64,000 bases of DNA. It comes from Martinezella lusitana. Lineage in GTDB: Bacteria; Pseudomonadota; Alphaproteobacteria; Rhizobiales; Rhizobiaceae. Below, one piece after another: positions 10,071 through 18,018 of this stretch. The first letter of the stretch is position 1, and each line of letters begins with the position of its first letter. The stretch is from the NCBI RefSeq assembly GCF_014207095.1, contig NZ_JACHBG010000007.1, positions 124,001 to 188,000 on the forward strand. The letters are read 5' to 3'. Under the pieces are notes generated by a model. It was not told where the DNA came from and made no database searches. It was given only the letters and a program-made list of their open reading frames with translations. The position numbers and the translations under genes are program-made.

Positions 10071-10365
10071 AGTTCCGTAATTTTCAAGTCTCTTATGTAT
10101 GGACAACGATCGGTGCGGGCTATGTTATGCGACCTGAGGTCGGATACTGGTTTGAAAGCGATGCGGTTTGTAGACTTGCGGCTTATCGGGATGCTGAGAT
10201 CGCGCAGCCGGCGCCAAGCCCGCGGCCGCGTTGATGCTTACGAGCCATGGGTTCATGCGGCGTTTGATTGCTTTGAACGCGAAATCGCGGCCTTTTATCG
10301 ACGATCTCAATTCACCGTTGTGGCCTGACGGGCGAAATGCCGTTCGGCGTGACTTTCAGTTGGGC
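10071..10365. other. intergenic region without a supported gene
   Basis: About 295 bases between the GNAT remnant and the GlxA-type regulator gene. Short frames exist on both strands (for example 10125-10310 minus) but none has a ribosome-binding site or recognisable motif. Confidence 0.4.
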
Positions 10366-11358
10366 CTATTGAGGCTCCATTCTTGCTGCAAGGCGTCGAC
10401 GAAGCCTGCGGCGGGTGCCGGACGGGCTTTCGGAAAAGCTCGCCCGATAGCTGCGGGAAAATGCCGAGGCAGAGTTGAAGCCTGTTGCTGCGGCGATTTC
10501 TGCAAAAGTATCTTTCGTTTCGATCACTTTGCGTCGCGCCGCATTCAGTCGAAGTGCCAGGTAATGCACATGTGGGGGGACCCCAATGCTGTCCTGAAAA
10601 AGACCCTGCAGATGGCGGGCGCTGACGCCAACCCGCCGCGCCAGACGGGCAAGCAGCAATGGCTGCTCGATATGTTCTTCCATCAGGCGAATGGCCTGGG
10701 CGACGCGAGGGTCGCGCATATGCAGACCCGCAGTCGAGGGGGAAAGCTCAGCTGCATTTTGGCCGGATGACGGTTCGTAGATGAACAGCCGGCTGACCTC
10801 GAGCGCCAGCGAATAACCTTGCCGCCGGCGGATGATTTCCAGCATGAGGTCGACCGTCGGCAGCGAACCCGCCGTCGTGATCCGCTTGCCGTCGATCGCG
10901 AAGCGGTCCCTGGTCGCCCTCACTTGCGGATAGGCGAGGGCGAAGTCATCGAAATCTTCCCAGTGAACGGCGGCCGAGACATTATCGAGAAGACTCGCCT
11001 CGGCGAGAATCCAGCTGCCGGATTCAATGCCGGCAATCATCGAGCGATGACGTGCCGTCTGTGACAGCTGCATCTTCAATGCCTGCGTGGCGCTGCGTCG
11101 CCAATTGTAGCTGGCAAGAACGAATAGCGGTGTCGTCTCGGACATTGGCCGGAAACTTCCGGAGGCGGGTACCGGGACGAAGCTCGTCGTCTCCACCGGG
11201 GCACCATCCAGCGTGAACAGTCGCCAGCGATAAAGCTCCGCTCCGGAAATACGATTGGCTCCGCGCAACGGTTCGATCACCGAAGCGATCAGAATAAGGT
11301 TCGTCTCCGGCAGGATCAGGAGGTCGATGTCGAGCGTCTCATTGGCCAATGTGAGCAT
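10366..11358 (-). CDS. cdhR: GlxA/CdhR-type AraC-family regulator (DJ-1/PfpI-like domain plus AraC HTH)
   Basis: 330 residues. Residues 1-190 form the class I glutamine-amidotransferase-like sensing domain typical of the GlxA group (LILPETNLILIASVIEPLRGANR...). Residues 225-320 hold two AraC helix-turn-helix motifs (LARLARRVGVSARHLQGLF and FAEIAAATGFNSASAFSRSY). The family includes CdhR, the activator of carnitine catabolism in Pseudomonas. It is divergent from and about 105 bases upstream of the BKACE/carnitine dehydrogenase operon, so control of that operon in response to a carnitine-pathway compound is the natural inference. The symbol rests on domain architecture and context. Confidence 0.8.
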   Translation of the reverse strand: MLTLANETLDIDLLILPETNLILIASVIEPLRGANRISGAELYRWRLFTLDGAPVETTSFVPVPASGSFRPMSETTPLFVLASYNWRRSATQALKMQLSQTARHRSMIAGIESGSWILAEASLLDNVSAAVHWEDFDDFALAYPQVRATRDRFAIDGKRITTAGSLPTVDLMLEIIRRRQGYSLALEVSRLFIYEPSSGQNAAELSPSTAGLHMRDPRVAQAIRLMEEHIEQPLLLARLARRVGVSARHLQGLFQDSIGVPPHVHYLALRLNAARRKVIETKDTFAEIAAATGFNSASAFSRSYRASFSESPSGTRRRLRRRLAARMEPQ

Positions 11359-11464
11359 TCAGCAATCCTTCGATCGTTCCGAAACTGTATCGAATGCCTC
11401 CGATAATGCAAAGCAAGAATGCGCCTCATGCCTCGTAATGTCCTTAATACGAGGGAGAACAAAA

Positions 11465-12367
11465 ATGCCTCTTACGATGAATCGCGATGTCTTCATCACC
11501 TGTGCCGTCACCGGCGCCGGCGACACGGTTTCCAAATCCAGCCATGTTCCGATCACTCCCAAGCAGATCGCGGAATCCGCGATCGATGCCGCCAAGGCTG
11601 GGGCGGCAGTGGTTCACTGCCACGTTCGCGACCCGGAAACGGGCGCCGCCAGCCGCCGCAACGACCTTTACAAGGAGGTCACGGACCGTATCCGTTCCGC
11701 CGACGTCGATGTCGTGTTGAATCTGACGGCCGGCATGGGCGGCGACCTGATATTTGGCAATGTCGAGAGCCCGTTGCCACTTAATGCCAAGGGCACAGAT
11801 ATGGCGGGTGCCACCGAGCGCGTGAGCCACGTTGCCGAATGCCTGCCGGAAATCTGCACGCTCGATTGCGGCACGATGAATTTCAGCCTCGGCGACTATG
11901 TCATGACCAATACGCCTGCCATGCTGCGGGCCATGGCAAAGAAGATGACGGACCTCGGCGTTCGCCCGGAGATCGAGGCCTTCGATACCGGTCATCTCTG
12001 GTTCGCCAAGCAGCTTGCCGAGGAGGGTCTGATCGAGGATCCCGTCCTCATCCAGCTCTGCATGGGCATCCCCTGGGGGGCGCCCGATGACCTCAACACA
12101 TTTATGGCGATGGTCAATAACGTTCCCAAAAGCTGGACCTTCTCGGCCTTTTCCATCGGCCGCAATGCCATGGCCTATCCGGCGGCTGCGATCCTTGCCG
12201 GCGGCAATGTCCGTGTCGGGCTGGAAGACAATCTTTATGCCGGCAAGGGCATGCTCGCGACAAACGCGCAGCTTGTCGAAAAGGCGGTGCAGGTTGTTGA
12301 AGGCATGGGCGCGCGCATCATTGGCCCCGAAGATGTCCGCAAGAAATTGAAACTGACGAAGCGCTGA
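11465..12367 (+). CDS. cdhC: beta-keto acid cleavage enzyme (BKACE), probably 3-dehydrocarnitine:acetyl-CoA cleavage
   Basis: 300 residues from the ATG at 11465, which has GGGAGAAC upstream; the frame is open further back to 11255 but that part overlaps the divergent regulator. The BKACE metal site is visible in AAVVHCHVRDPETG (HxH near residue 47) with a conserved late glycine-rich segment (GGNVRVGLEDNLY). BKACE proteins transfer acetyl-CoA onto a beta-keto acid; in carnitine breakdown CdhC makes betainyl-CoA and acetoacetate from 3-dehydrocarnitine. Placement 7 bases before a carnitine dehydrogenase gene strongly supports this. First gene of a long plus-strand operon. Confidence 0.87.
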   Translation: MPLTMNRDVFITCAVTGAGDTVSKSSHVPITPKQIAESAIDAAKAGAAVVHCHVRDPETGAASRRNDLYKEVTDRIRSADVDVVLNLTAGMGGDLIFGNVESPLPLNAKGTDMAGATERVSHVAECLPEICTLDCGTMNFSLGDYVMTNTPAMLRAMAKKMTDLGVRPEIEAFDTGHLWFAKQLAEEGLIEDPVLIQLCMGIPWGAPDDLNTFMAMVNNVPKSWTFSAFSIGRNAMAYPAAAILAGGNVRVGLEDNLYAGKGMLATNAQLVEKAVQVVEGMGARIIGPEDVRKKLKLTKR

Positions 12368-12374
12368 GGCTCCG

Positions 12375-13865
12375 ATGACCAAGATCAATAACGCGGCCTG
12401 TATCGGCGGCGGCGTCATCGGCGGCGGATGGATTGCCCGCTTCCTGCTGGCGGGCATCGATGTCGATGTCTACGACCCGCACCCGGAAGCAACCCGTATC
12501 GTCGGCGAGGTTCTGGCAAATGCCGAAAAAGCCTATGCGATGCTGACTGGCGCACCGCTTCCGCCGCGCGGCAAACTGACATTCAGGGACACGCTGGAGG
12601 CAGCCGTCGCCGGTGCCGACTGGATCCAGGAAAGCGTGCCCGAGCGGCTGGATCTCAAGCGCAATGTGCTGACACAGATCGATGCTGCGGCAAAGCCGGA
12701 TGCGCTGATCGGCTCATCCACCTCGGGGTTGCTGCCAACAGACCTGCAGCGCGACATGCGCCATCCGGAGCGCCTGTTCGTCGCCCACCCCTATAATCCC
12801 GTCTATCTCCTGCCGCTCGTCGAGATCGTCGGCGGCGAGAAGACCAGCCCTGCCACGATCAAGGCAGCGATGGAGCGACTGCCGCCCATCGGCATGAAGG
12901 GCGTCCATATCGCCAAGGAAATCGAGGCTTTTGTTGGTGATCGCCTGCTGGAAGCGCTTTGGCGCGAGGCACTGTGGCTGATCAAGGACGATATCTGCAC
13001 CGTCGAGACGCTTGACGATGTGATCCGCTATTCCTTCGGCCTGCGCTGGGCGCAGATGGGCCTGTTCCAGACCTATCGCATTGCCGGCGGCGAAGCGGGT
13101 ATGCGGCATTTCCTGGCGCAGTTCGGTCCGGCATTGCAGTGGAACTGGACGAAGCTGATGGATGTCGTCGATCTCGACGATGCCCTCGTTGAGAAGATCG
13201 GCCAGCAGTCGGACGACCAGGCAGACGGGCTTTCGATCCGCGAACTTGAGCGCATCCGCGACGAGAACCTCGTCGGCATCCTCCAGAGCCTGAAAGGAGG
13301 CCATGGCGGCAAGGGCTGGGGCGCCGGCAAACTGCTGAAGGATTTCGAGCAGCAGCTTTGGGCTGCGGGCGGAGAAAAGAAACAGACGCTGGAGGTTACA
13401 AAGCCGCTGCGCCTGATCGACACCAAGGTCAGCCCGGCCTGGGTCGACTATAACGGCCATATGACCGAGCATCGGTATCTGCAGGTCTTCGGCGACACGT
13501 CGGATGCGCTGCTGCGCCTGATCGGCGTCGATCTCGATTATGTCGCGCGCGGCCATAGCTACTATACGGTGGAAACCCATATCCGCCATCTCGGCGAAGC
13601 CAAGCTCGGTCAAGCCATCCATTCCTCTGCGCAGATCCTCGCATCCGACGAGAAGCGGCTACATGTGTTCCATACGCTGCACGATAGCGAAAGCGGCGAC
13701 GTAATCGCGACCGCCGAACAGATGCTGCTGCATGTCGATGCCAAGGCAGGCAAGGCCGTTGCCGCACTGGAGGAGATACTGGTGAGATTGAGGCCGATCG
13801 TCGCTGGCCATGCCGCCTTGCCAATGCCGGAGGGAGCCGGCCGTCATGTGGGACAAAAACGCTAG
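12375..13865 (+). CDS. lcdH: L-carnitine 3-dehydrogenase fused to a hot-dog betainyl-CoA thioesterase
   Basis: 496 residues against about 320 for single-domain carnitine dehydrogenases. Residues 1-315 are a 3-hydroxyacyl-CoA-dehydrogenase-type NAD enzyme: Rossmann turn IGGGVIGGGW (about 9-18), then ESVPERLDLK and the substrate-site region VAHPYNPVYLLPLVEIVGG. Residues about 342-480 are a 4-hydroxybenzoyl-CoA-thioesterase-like hot-dog domain (AWVDYNGHMTEHRYLQVFGD). The first domain oxidises carnitine to 3-dehydrocarnitine; the second would hydrolyse the betainyl-CoA made by the neighbouring BKACE to glycine betaine. Such fusions occur in rhizobia. The gene is 7 bases after BKACE and 12 before the acyl-CoA dehydrogenase. 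Confidence 0.9.
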   Translation: MTKINNAACIGGGVIGGGWIARFLLAGIDVDVYDPHPEATRIVGEVLANAEKAYAMLTGAPLPPRGKLTFRDTLEAAVAGADWIQESVPERLDLKRNVLTQIDAAAKPDALIGSSTSGLLPTDLQRDMRHPERLFVAHPYNPVYLLPLVEIVGGEKTSPATIKAAMERLPPIGMKGVHIAKEIEAFVGDRLLEALWREALWLIKDDICTVETLDDVIRYSFGLRWAQMGLFQTYRIAGGEAGMRHFLAQFGPALQWNWTKLMDVVDLDDALVEKIGQQSDDQADGLSIRELERIRDENLVGILQSLKGGHGGKGWGAGKLLKDFEQQLWAAGGEKKQTLEVTKPLRLIDTKVSPAWVDYNGHMTEHRYLQVFGDTSDALLRLIGVDLDYVARGHSYYTVETHIRHLGEAKLGQAIHSSAQILASDEKRLHVFHTLHDSESGDVIATAEQMLLHVDAKAGKAVAALEEILVRLRPIVAGHAALPMPEGAGRHVGQKR

Positions 13866-13877
13866 GAGGAAGCGATC

Positions 13878-15038
13878 GTGAATTTCGGACTCAGCGAAGA
13901 GCAGGAGATGATCGTCCAGACGGTCAGGGACTTCGTCGAGACGGAGATCTATCCGCACGAAAACGAAGTCGAACGCACCGGCATGGTGCCGCCCGATCTT
14001 GGCCAGGATATCAAGCGCAAATGCATCGAACTGGGCTTCTATGCCTGCGGCTTTCCCGAGGAAATCGGCGGCGCCGGCCTCGATCACCTGACCTTCACGC
14101 TTGTCGAGCGTGAACTCGGCCGTGGCTCGATGGCGCTGACGGTGTTCTTCGGCCGCCCCTCCGGCATTCTGATGGCCTGTGAAGGCGAGCAGCGCGAGCG
14201 CTATCTCCTGCCGGCGGTGCGCGGCGAGCGCGTCGATGCGCTTGCCATCACCGAACCGGACGCCGGTTCCGACATGCGCGGTATGAAATGCGCAGCCAAG
14301 CAGGATGGCGATGATTTCGTGCTCAACGGCGCGAAGCACTTCATCTCGCACGCCGATGTCGCCGATTTCGTCATCGTCTTTGCAGCAACCGGCGAAGAGG
14401 ACACGCATCGGGGCGTCAAGAAGAAGATAACCGCTTTCCTCGTCGATCGCGGTACGCCAGGCTTCGAGATCCTCAAAGGCTATGACTCGGTTTCCCATCG
14501 CGGCTATCACAACTGCATCCTGAACTTCACCGACTGCCGCCTGCCGAAGTCGCAGGTACTCGGCGAGCTGCATCGCGGCTTCGATCTTGCCAATCAGTGG
14601 CTCTACGGGACGCGCCTGACTGTTGCCGCCACGTGCGTCGGCCGGGCGCGTCGCGTTTTCGATCTGGCTCTGCCCTATGCCGCCGAGCGCAAGCAATTTG
14701 GCAAGCCGATCGGCGCCAACCAGGGCGTCTCCTTCAAGCTTGCCGATATGATCACCGAAATCGACGCGGCGGACTTGCTTACGCTGTCTGCCGCCTGGAA
14801 GCTCGACGCCGGCGTCCCCGCCAATCGCGAGATTGCGTCGGCCAAGCTTTATGGCTCGGAAATGCTTGCCCGCGTCACCGACGAGGCAATCCAGATCTTC
14901 GGCGGCATGGGTCTGATGGATGACTTGCCGCTCGCCCGCTTCTGGCGCGACGCCCGCGTCGAGCGCATATGGGACGGCACCTCCGAGATACAGCGGCATA
15001 TTATCAGCCGCGATCTGCTTCGGCCGTTCGGAGCATGA
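13878..15038 (+). CDS. acyl-CoA dehydrogenase, candidate gamma-butyrobetainyl-CoA dehydrogenase
   Basis: 386 residues, typical acyl-CoA dehydrogenase length. Family signatures are present: FAD/substrate motif ALAITEPDAGSDMRG (about 118-132) and the C-terminal QIFGGMGLMDDLPLARFWRD. The short conserved motif that normally carries the catalytic glutamate (YEGT) reads IWDGTSEIQRH here, with Asp in place of Glu. A good AGGAGG-type site precedes the ATG. In this operon the likely reaction is oxidation of gamma-butyrobetainyl-CoA to crotonobetainyl-CoA with electrons passed to ETF. The general class is certain; the substrate is inferred from neighbours. Confidence 0.85.
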   Translation: MNFGLSEEQEMIVQTVRDFVETEIYPHENEVERTGMVPPDLGQDIKRKCIELGFYACGFPEEIGGAGLDHLTFTLVERELGRGSMALTVFFGRPSGILMACEGEQRERYLLPAVRGERVDALAITEPDAGSDMRGMKCAAKQDGDDFVLNGAKHFISHADVADFVIVFAATGEEDTHRGVKKKITAFLVDRGTPGFEILKGYDSVSHRGYHNCILNFTDCRLPKSQVLGELHRGFDLANQWLYGTRLTVAATCVGRARRVFDLALPYAAERKQFGKPIGANQGVSFKLADMITEIDAADLLTLSAAWKLDAGVPANREIASAKLYGSEMLARVTDEAIQIFGGMGLMDDLPLARFWRDARVERIWDGTSEIQRHIISRDLLRPFGA

Positions 15039-15042
15039 GCCC

Positions 15043-17100
15043 ATGACGCAGCGCTCGCTCGATCGCCTCATTAGACCGAGAACAATCGCCGTCTTCGGCG
15101 GTCGCGAAGCCCGGCGCGTGATCGAGCAATGCGATCTTCTGGGGTTTTCCGGCGAGATCTGGCCGGTGCATCCGACACTGGACAGCGTCCTCGGTCGCCG
15201 GTGCTATCGGTCTGTCGCCGAACTGCCCCGTGCGCCGGATGCCGCCTTTGTCGGCGTCAATCGGGCGCTTACCGTCGATATCGTGCGCGAGCTTTCCGTA
15301 AGAGGAGCGGGCGGCGCGGTCTGTTATGCTTCGGGCTTCAGCGAGGCGGTTGCGGAACTGGCGGATGGCGCGGATCTGCAGCGGGCTCTGGTCGAAGCAG
15401 CCGGTGCCATGCCGATTGTCGGGCCGAACTGCTACGGCATGATCAACGGGCTCGACGGCGCGCTGCTCTGGCCAGATCAGCATGGCATAATACGAAGCGA
15501 GCGCGGTGTTGCCATCCTCACGCAATCTTCCAATATCGCCATCAATCTGAGCATGCAAAGACGCGGCCTGCCCATCAGCTATCTGATGACGGCAGGCAAT
15601 CAGGCGCAGACCGGATTGTCGGATCTTGCCCAGGCCGTTCTCGCGGATCCTCGTGTCACCGCCGTCGGCCTGCATATCGAAGGCTTCGGCGATATCAGGG
15701 CGCTTGAAGCGCTTGCGATGCGTGCGAGGGAGTTGAAGAAGCCCGTCGTCGCGCTGAAAGTCGGCAAATCCGAACAGGCCCAGCGTGCCACCGTCTCGCA
15801 CACGGCCTCGCTCGCCGGCAGCGATGCGGTTGCCGACGCCGTTCTTGATCGTCTTGGCATTGGTCGCGTCTCAACGCTTGCGGAACTCATCGAAACGCTG
15901 AAACTCCTGCATGTCGCAGGTCCGCTCGACAGCAATGCGATCTCTTCGATGAGCTGTTCTGGCGGCGAAGCATCGCTGATGGCCGATGCAGCCGTCGGCC
16001 GCAATGTCGAGTTCCGCGCCTTGAAGGCTGAACAGCTGCCAGCTTTGCGCGCGAGCCTCGGGCAGATGGTGACGCTCTCAAACCCGCTCGACTATCATAC
16101 CTTCGTCTGGGGCGACTTGGAGCGCCAGACGAAGGCCTTCAGCGCCATGTTCGCCGGCGGCTACGCCCTCAATCTACTCGTGCTCGACTTTCCACGCGAG
16201 GACCGCTGCGATGGCGCAGACTGGATGATCACAGTCTCGGCCGTTACCGCGGCTGCAAGACAGGCGGGTGCCCGTGCCGCCATCTTGGCAACGCTGCCGG
16301 AAAACATGCCGGAAGCCATCGCCCGGCAATTGATCGAAACCGGCATCGTGCCGCTTTGCGGCATCAGCGAGGCTTTGGCTGCTGCCGAGATTGCGAGCGG
16401 CATCGCCGATGCCTGGAAAAGACCGCAACCCTTGCCGCTCCTCGATGCGCAAGCCGATGCCGGAGAAATCGAGACCCTGAGCGAAGCTGCCGCGAAGGTT
16501 GCGCTTGCCGCAGCAGGCCTTGCCGTGCCCCTCGGCAAGACCGCGGCCACGCCAAGCGAGGCGGCCGATCGCGCAGATGAGCTCGGCTTCCCTGTCGCAC
16601 TCAAGGCGCTCGGCGTCGAACACAAGTCCGATGTCGGTGCGGTCAAACTCAACCTATGGGATAGAAATGCCGTCAAAGATGCGGCGGAAGGAATGAGCCA
16701 TGTGGCGCTGGGATTTCTCGTTGAACGCATGGTCGATCGCCCTCTTGCGGAGTTGATCGTCGGCGCAGTCCGAGATCCCGTCGTCGGGCTGACCCTGACG
16801 GTCGGTGCGGGCGGAATTCTCGTGGAATTGCTTGAGGATTCTGTCGTTTTGACGCTTCCGGTCACGAAAGCCGAGGTGTTGGACCGGATTTCGCGGCTCA
16901 AAGTCCGCAAGCTGATCGAAGGTTATCGCGGCCATTCAAACAGCAGCCTCGAAATCGTCGCCGATGCCGTCGTATCGGCGGCAGAATATGTCGTAAAGAA
17001 CGCTGCGCGGCTCGAGGAACTGGACATTAATCCCTTGATGGTTTTGGCTGGATCCGGTGGCGTCGTCGCTGCGGATGCCCTCATTCGGCGAAGGAGGTAG
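15043..17100 (+). CDS. ADP-forming acyl-CoA synthetase (CoA-binding domain plus ATP-grasp), candidate betaine-CoA ligase
   Basis: 685 residues from the ATG at 15043, 4 bases after the preceding stop; the frame is open further back inside the acyl-CoA dehydrogenase gene but that is overlap. Order: CoA-binding Rossmann domain (IAVFGGREARR), succinyl-CoA-synthetase-like ligase domains with the phosphohistidine loop TVSHTASLAGSDA (about residue 250), and a C-terminal ATP-grasp domain (from about 475; GFPVALKALGVEHKSDVG). These enzymes make acyl-CoA with ATP to ADP plus Pi. Known gamma-butyrobetaine or carnitine CoA ligases (CaiC, BcoC types) are AMP-forming, so this would be a non-homologous substitute. 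The substrate is inferred from context. Confidence 0.85.
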   Translation: MTQRSLDRLIRPRTIAVFGGREARRVIEQCDLLGFSGEIWPVHPTLDSVLGRRCYRSVAELPRAPDAAFVGVNRALTVDIVRELSVRGAGGAVCYASGFSEAVAELADGADLQRALVEAAGAMPIVGPNCYGMINGLDGALLWPDQHGIIRSERGVAILTQSSNIAINLSMQRRGLPISYLMTAGNQAQTGLSDLAQAVLADPRVTAVGLHIEGFGDIRALEALAMRARELKKPVVALKVGKSEQAQRATVSHTASLAGSDAVADAVLDRLGIGRVSTLAELIETLKLLHVAGPLDSNAISSMSCSGGEASLMADAAVGRNVEFRALKAEQLPALRASLGQMVTLSNPLDYHTFVWGDLERQTKAFSAMFAGGYALNLLVLDFPREDRCDGADWMITVSAVTAAARQAGARAAILATLPENMPEAIARQLIETGIVPLCGISEALAAAEIASGIADAWKRPQPLPLLDAQADAGEIETLSEAAAKVALAAAGLAVPLGKTAATPSEAADRADELGFPVALKALGVEHKSDVGAVKLNLWDRNAVKDAAEGMSHVALGFLVERMVDRPLAELIVGAVRDPVVGLTLTVGAGGILVELLEDSVVLTLPVTKAEVLDRISRLKVRKLIEGYRGHSNSSLEIVADAVVSAAEYVVKNAARLEELDINPLMVLAGSGGVVAADALIRRRR

Positions 17101-17106
17101 CAGAAG

Positions 17107-17889
17107 TTGCAGGACCCCATTCGAACCCGATGCGATGATGGCATCCTCGAAGTTGTCGTTGACCGGCCGAAGGCGAATGCCATCGATCTGGAAACCAGCC
17201 GCAAGATGGGACTGATTTTTCGCGATTTTCGCGACAATCCCGATCTGCGGGTCGCGATTGTCACCGGCGCTGGCGAGAAGTTCTTTTCCGCCGGCTGGGA
17301 TTTGAAAGCCGCAGCGGCTGGGGATGCCGTGGATGGCGACTATGGTGTCGGTGGTTTCGGCGGTCTGCAGGAGCTGCGCGACCTGAACAAACCGGTTATT
17401 TGCGCTGTCAACGGCATCTGTTGCGGCGGTGGCCTGGAGATCGCACTTTCGGCAGATCTGATCATAGCCGCCCCCCATGCGACCTTTGCACTGCCGGAAA
17501 TCCGCTCGGGCACGGTTGCCGATGCTGCATCGATCAAATTGCCGAAACGCATTCCGTATCACATCGCGATGGACATGTTGCTGACCGGCCGGTGGCTCAA
17601 CGTTGAAGAGGCGCACCGCTGGGGCTTCGTCAACGAGATCGTCGTCGCCGACAGGCTGATGGACAGGGCGTGGGAGCTGGCGCGCCTGCTCGCAAGCGGG
17701 CCACCGCTCGTCTACGCAGCCATAAAGGAAATCGTCCGCGAAGCAGAGGGAACGACATTTCAGACTGCCATGAACAAGATCACCAAACGGCAGTTTGCGA
17801 CCGTCGACATCCTCTATTCGAGCGAGGATCAATTGGAAGGTGCCCGGGCTTTCGCCGAGAAGCGAGCCCCAATCTGGAAAGGAAAATAG
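17107..17889 (+). CDS. enoyl-CoA hydratase/isomerase family protein, CaiD-like (crotonobetainyl-CoA hydratase candidate)
   Basis: 260 residues. It begins at TTG with AAGGAGG nine bases upstream overlapping the previous stop. The crotonase fold is clear: oxyanion-hole segment AGEKFFSAGWDLK, then the two catalytic glutamates of hydratases in GGGLEIALSADL and FALPEIRSG. The AGWDLKA segment is the one found in carnitinyl-CoA dehydratases (CaiD). With the ligase and dehydrogenase just upstream it would hydrate crotonobetainyl-CoA to carnitinyl-CoA, linking gamma-butyrobetaine to carnitine. Last enzyme gene before the transporter set, 129 bases on. Confidence 0.85.
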   Translation: MQDPIRTRCDDGILEVVVDRPKANAIDLETSRKMGLIFRDFRDNPDLRVAIVTGAGEKFFSAGWDLKAAAAGDAVDGDYGVGGFGGLQELRDLNKPVICAVNGICCGGGLEIALSADLIIAAPHATFALPEIRSGTVADAASIKLPKRIPYHIAMDMLLTGRWLNVEEAHRWGFVNEIVVADRLMDRAWELARLLASGPPLVYAAIKEIVREAEGTTFQTAMNKITKRQFATVDILYSSEDQLEGARAFAEKRAPIWKGK

Positions 17890-18018
17890 GGGCGGCGGCA
17901 ACCGCAGCATTTTTCCCACATGGTCACGGACATCAGGCGTCAGGCGGAAGAGGAAACCGTTTCCTGAGGCTCGCTGTTCGAGAATTCTGTCAACACGACA
18001 AAAAGAAGGAACAGGGGA

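Noticed and set aside
9801..10328. 175-codon plus-strand frame
   Set aside because: Runs antisense through the GNAT remnant and has no motif or binding site.
13659..15071. 470-codon open frame on the minus strand
   Set aside because: Antisense to the acyl-CoA dehydrogenase; high-GC codon bias creates such frames.
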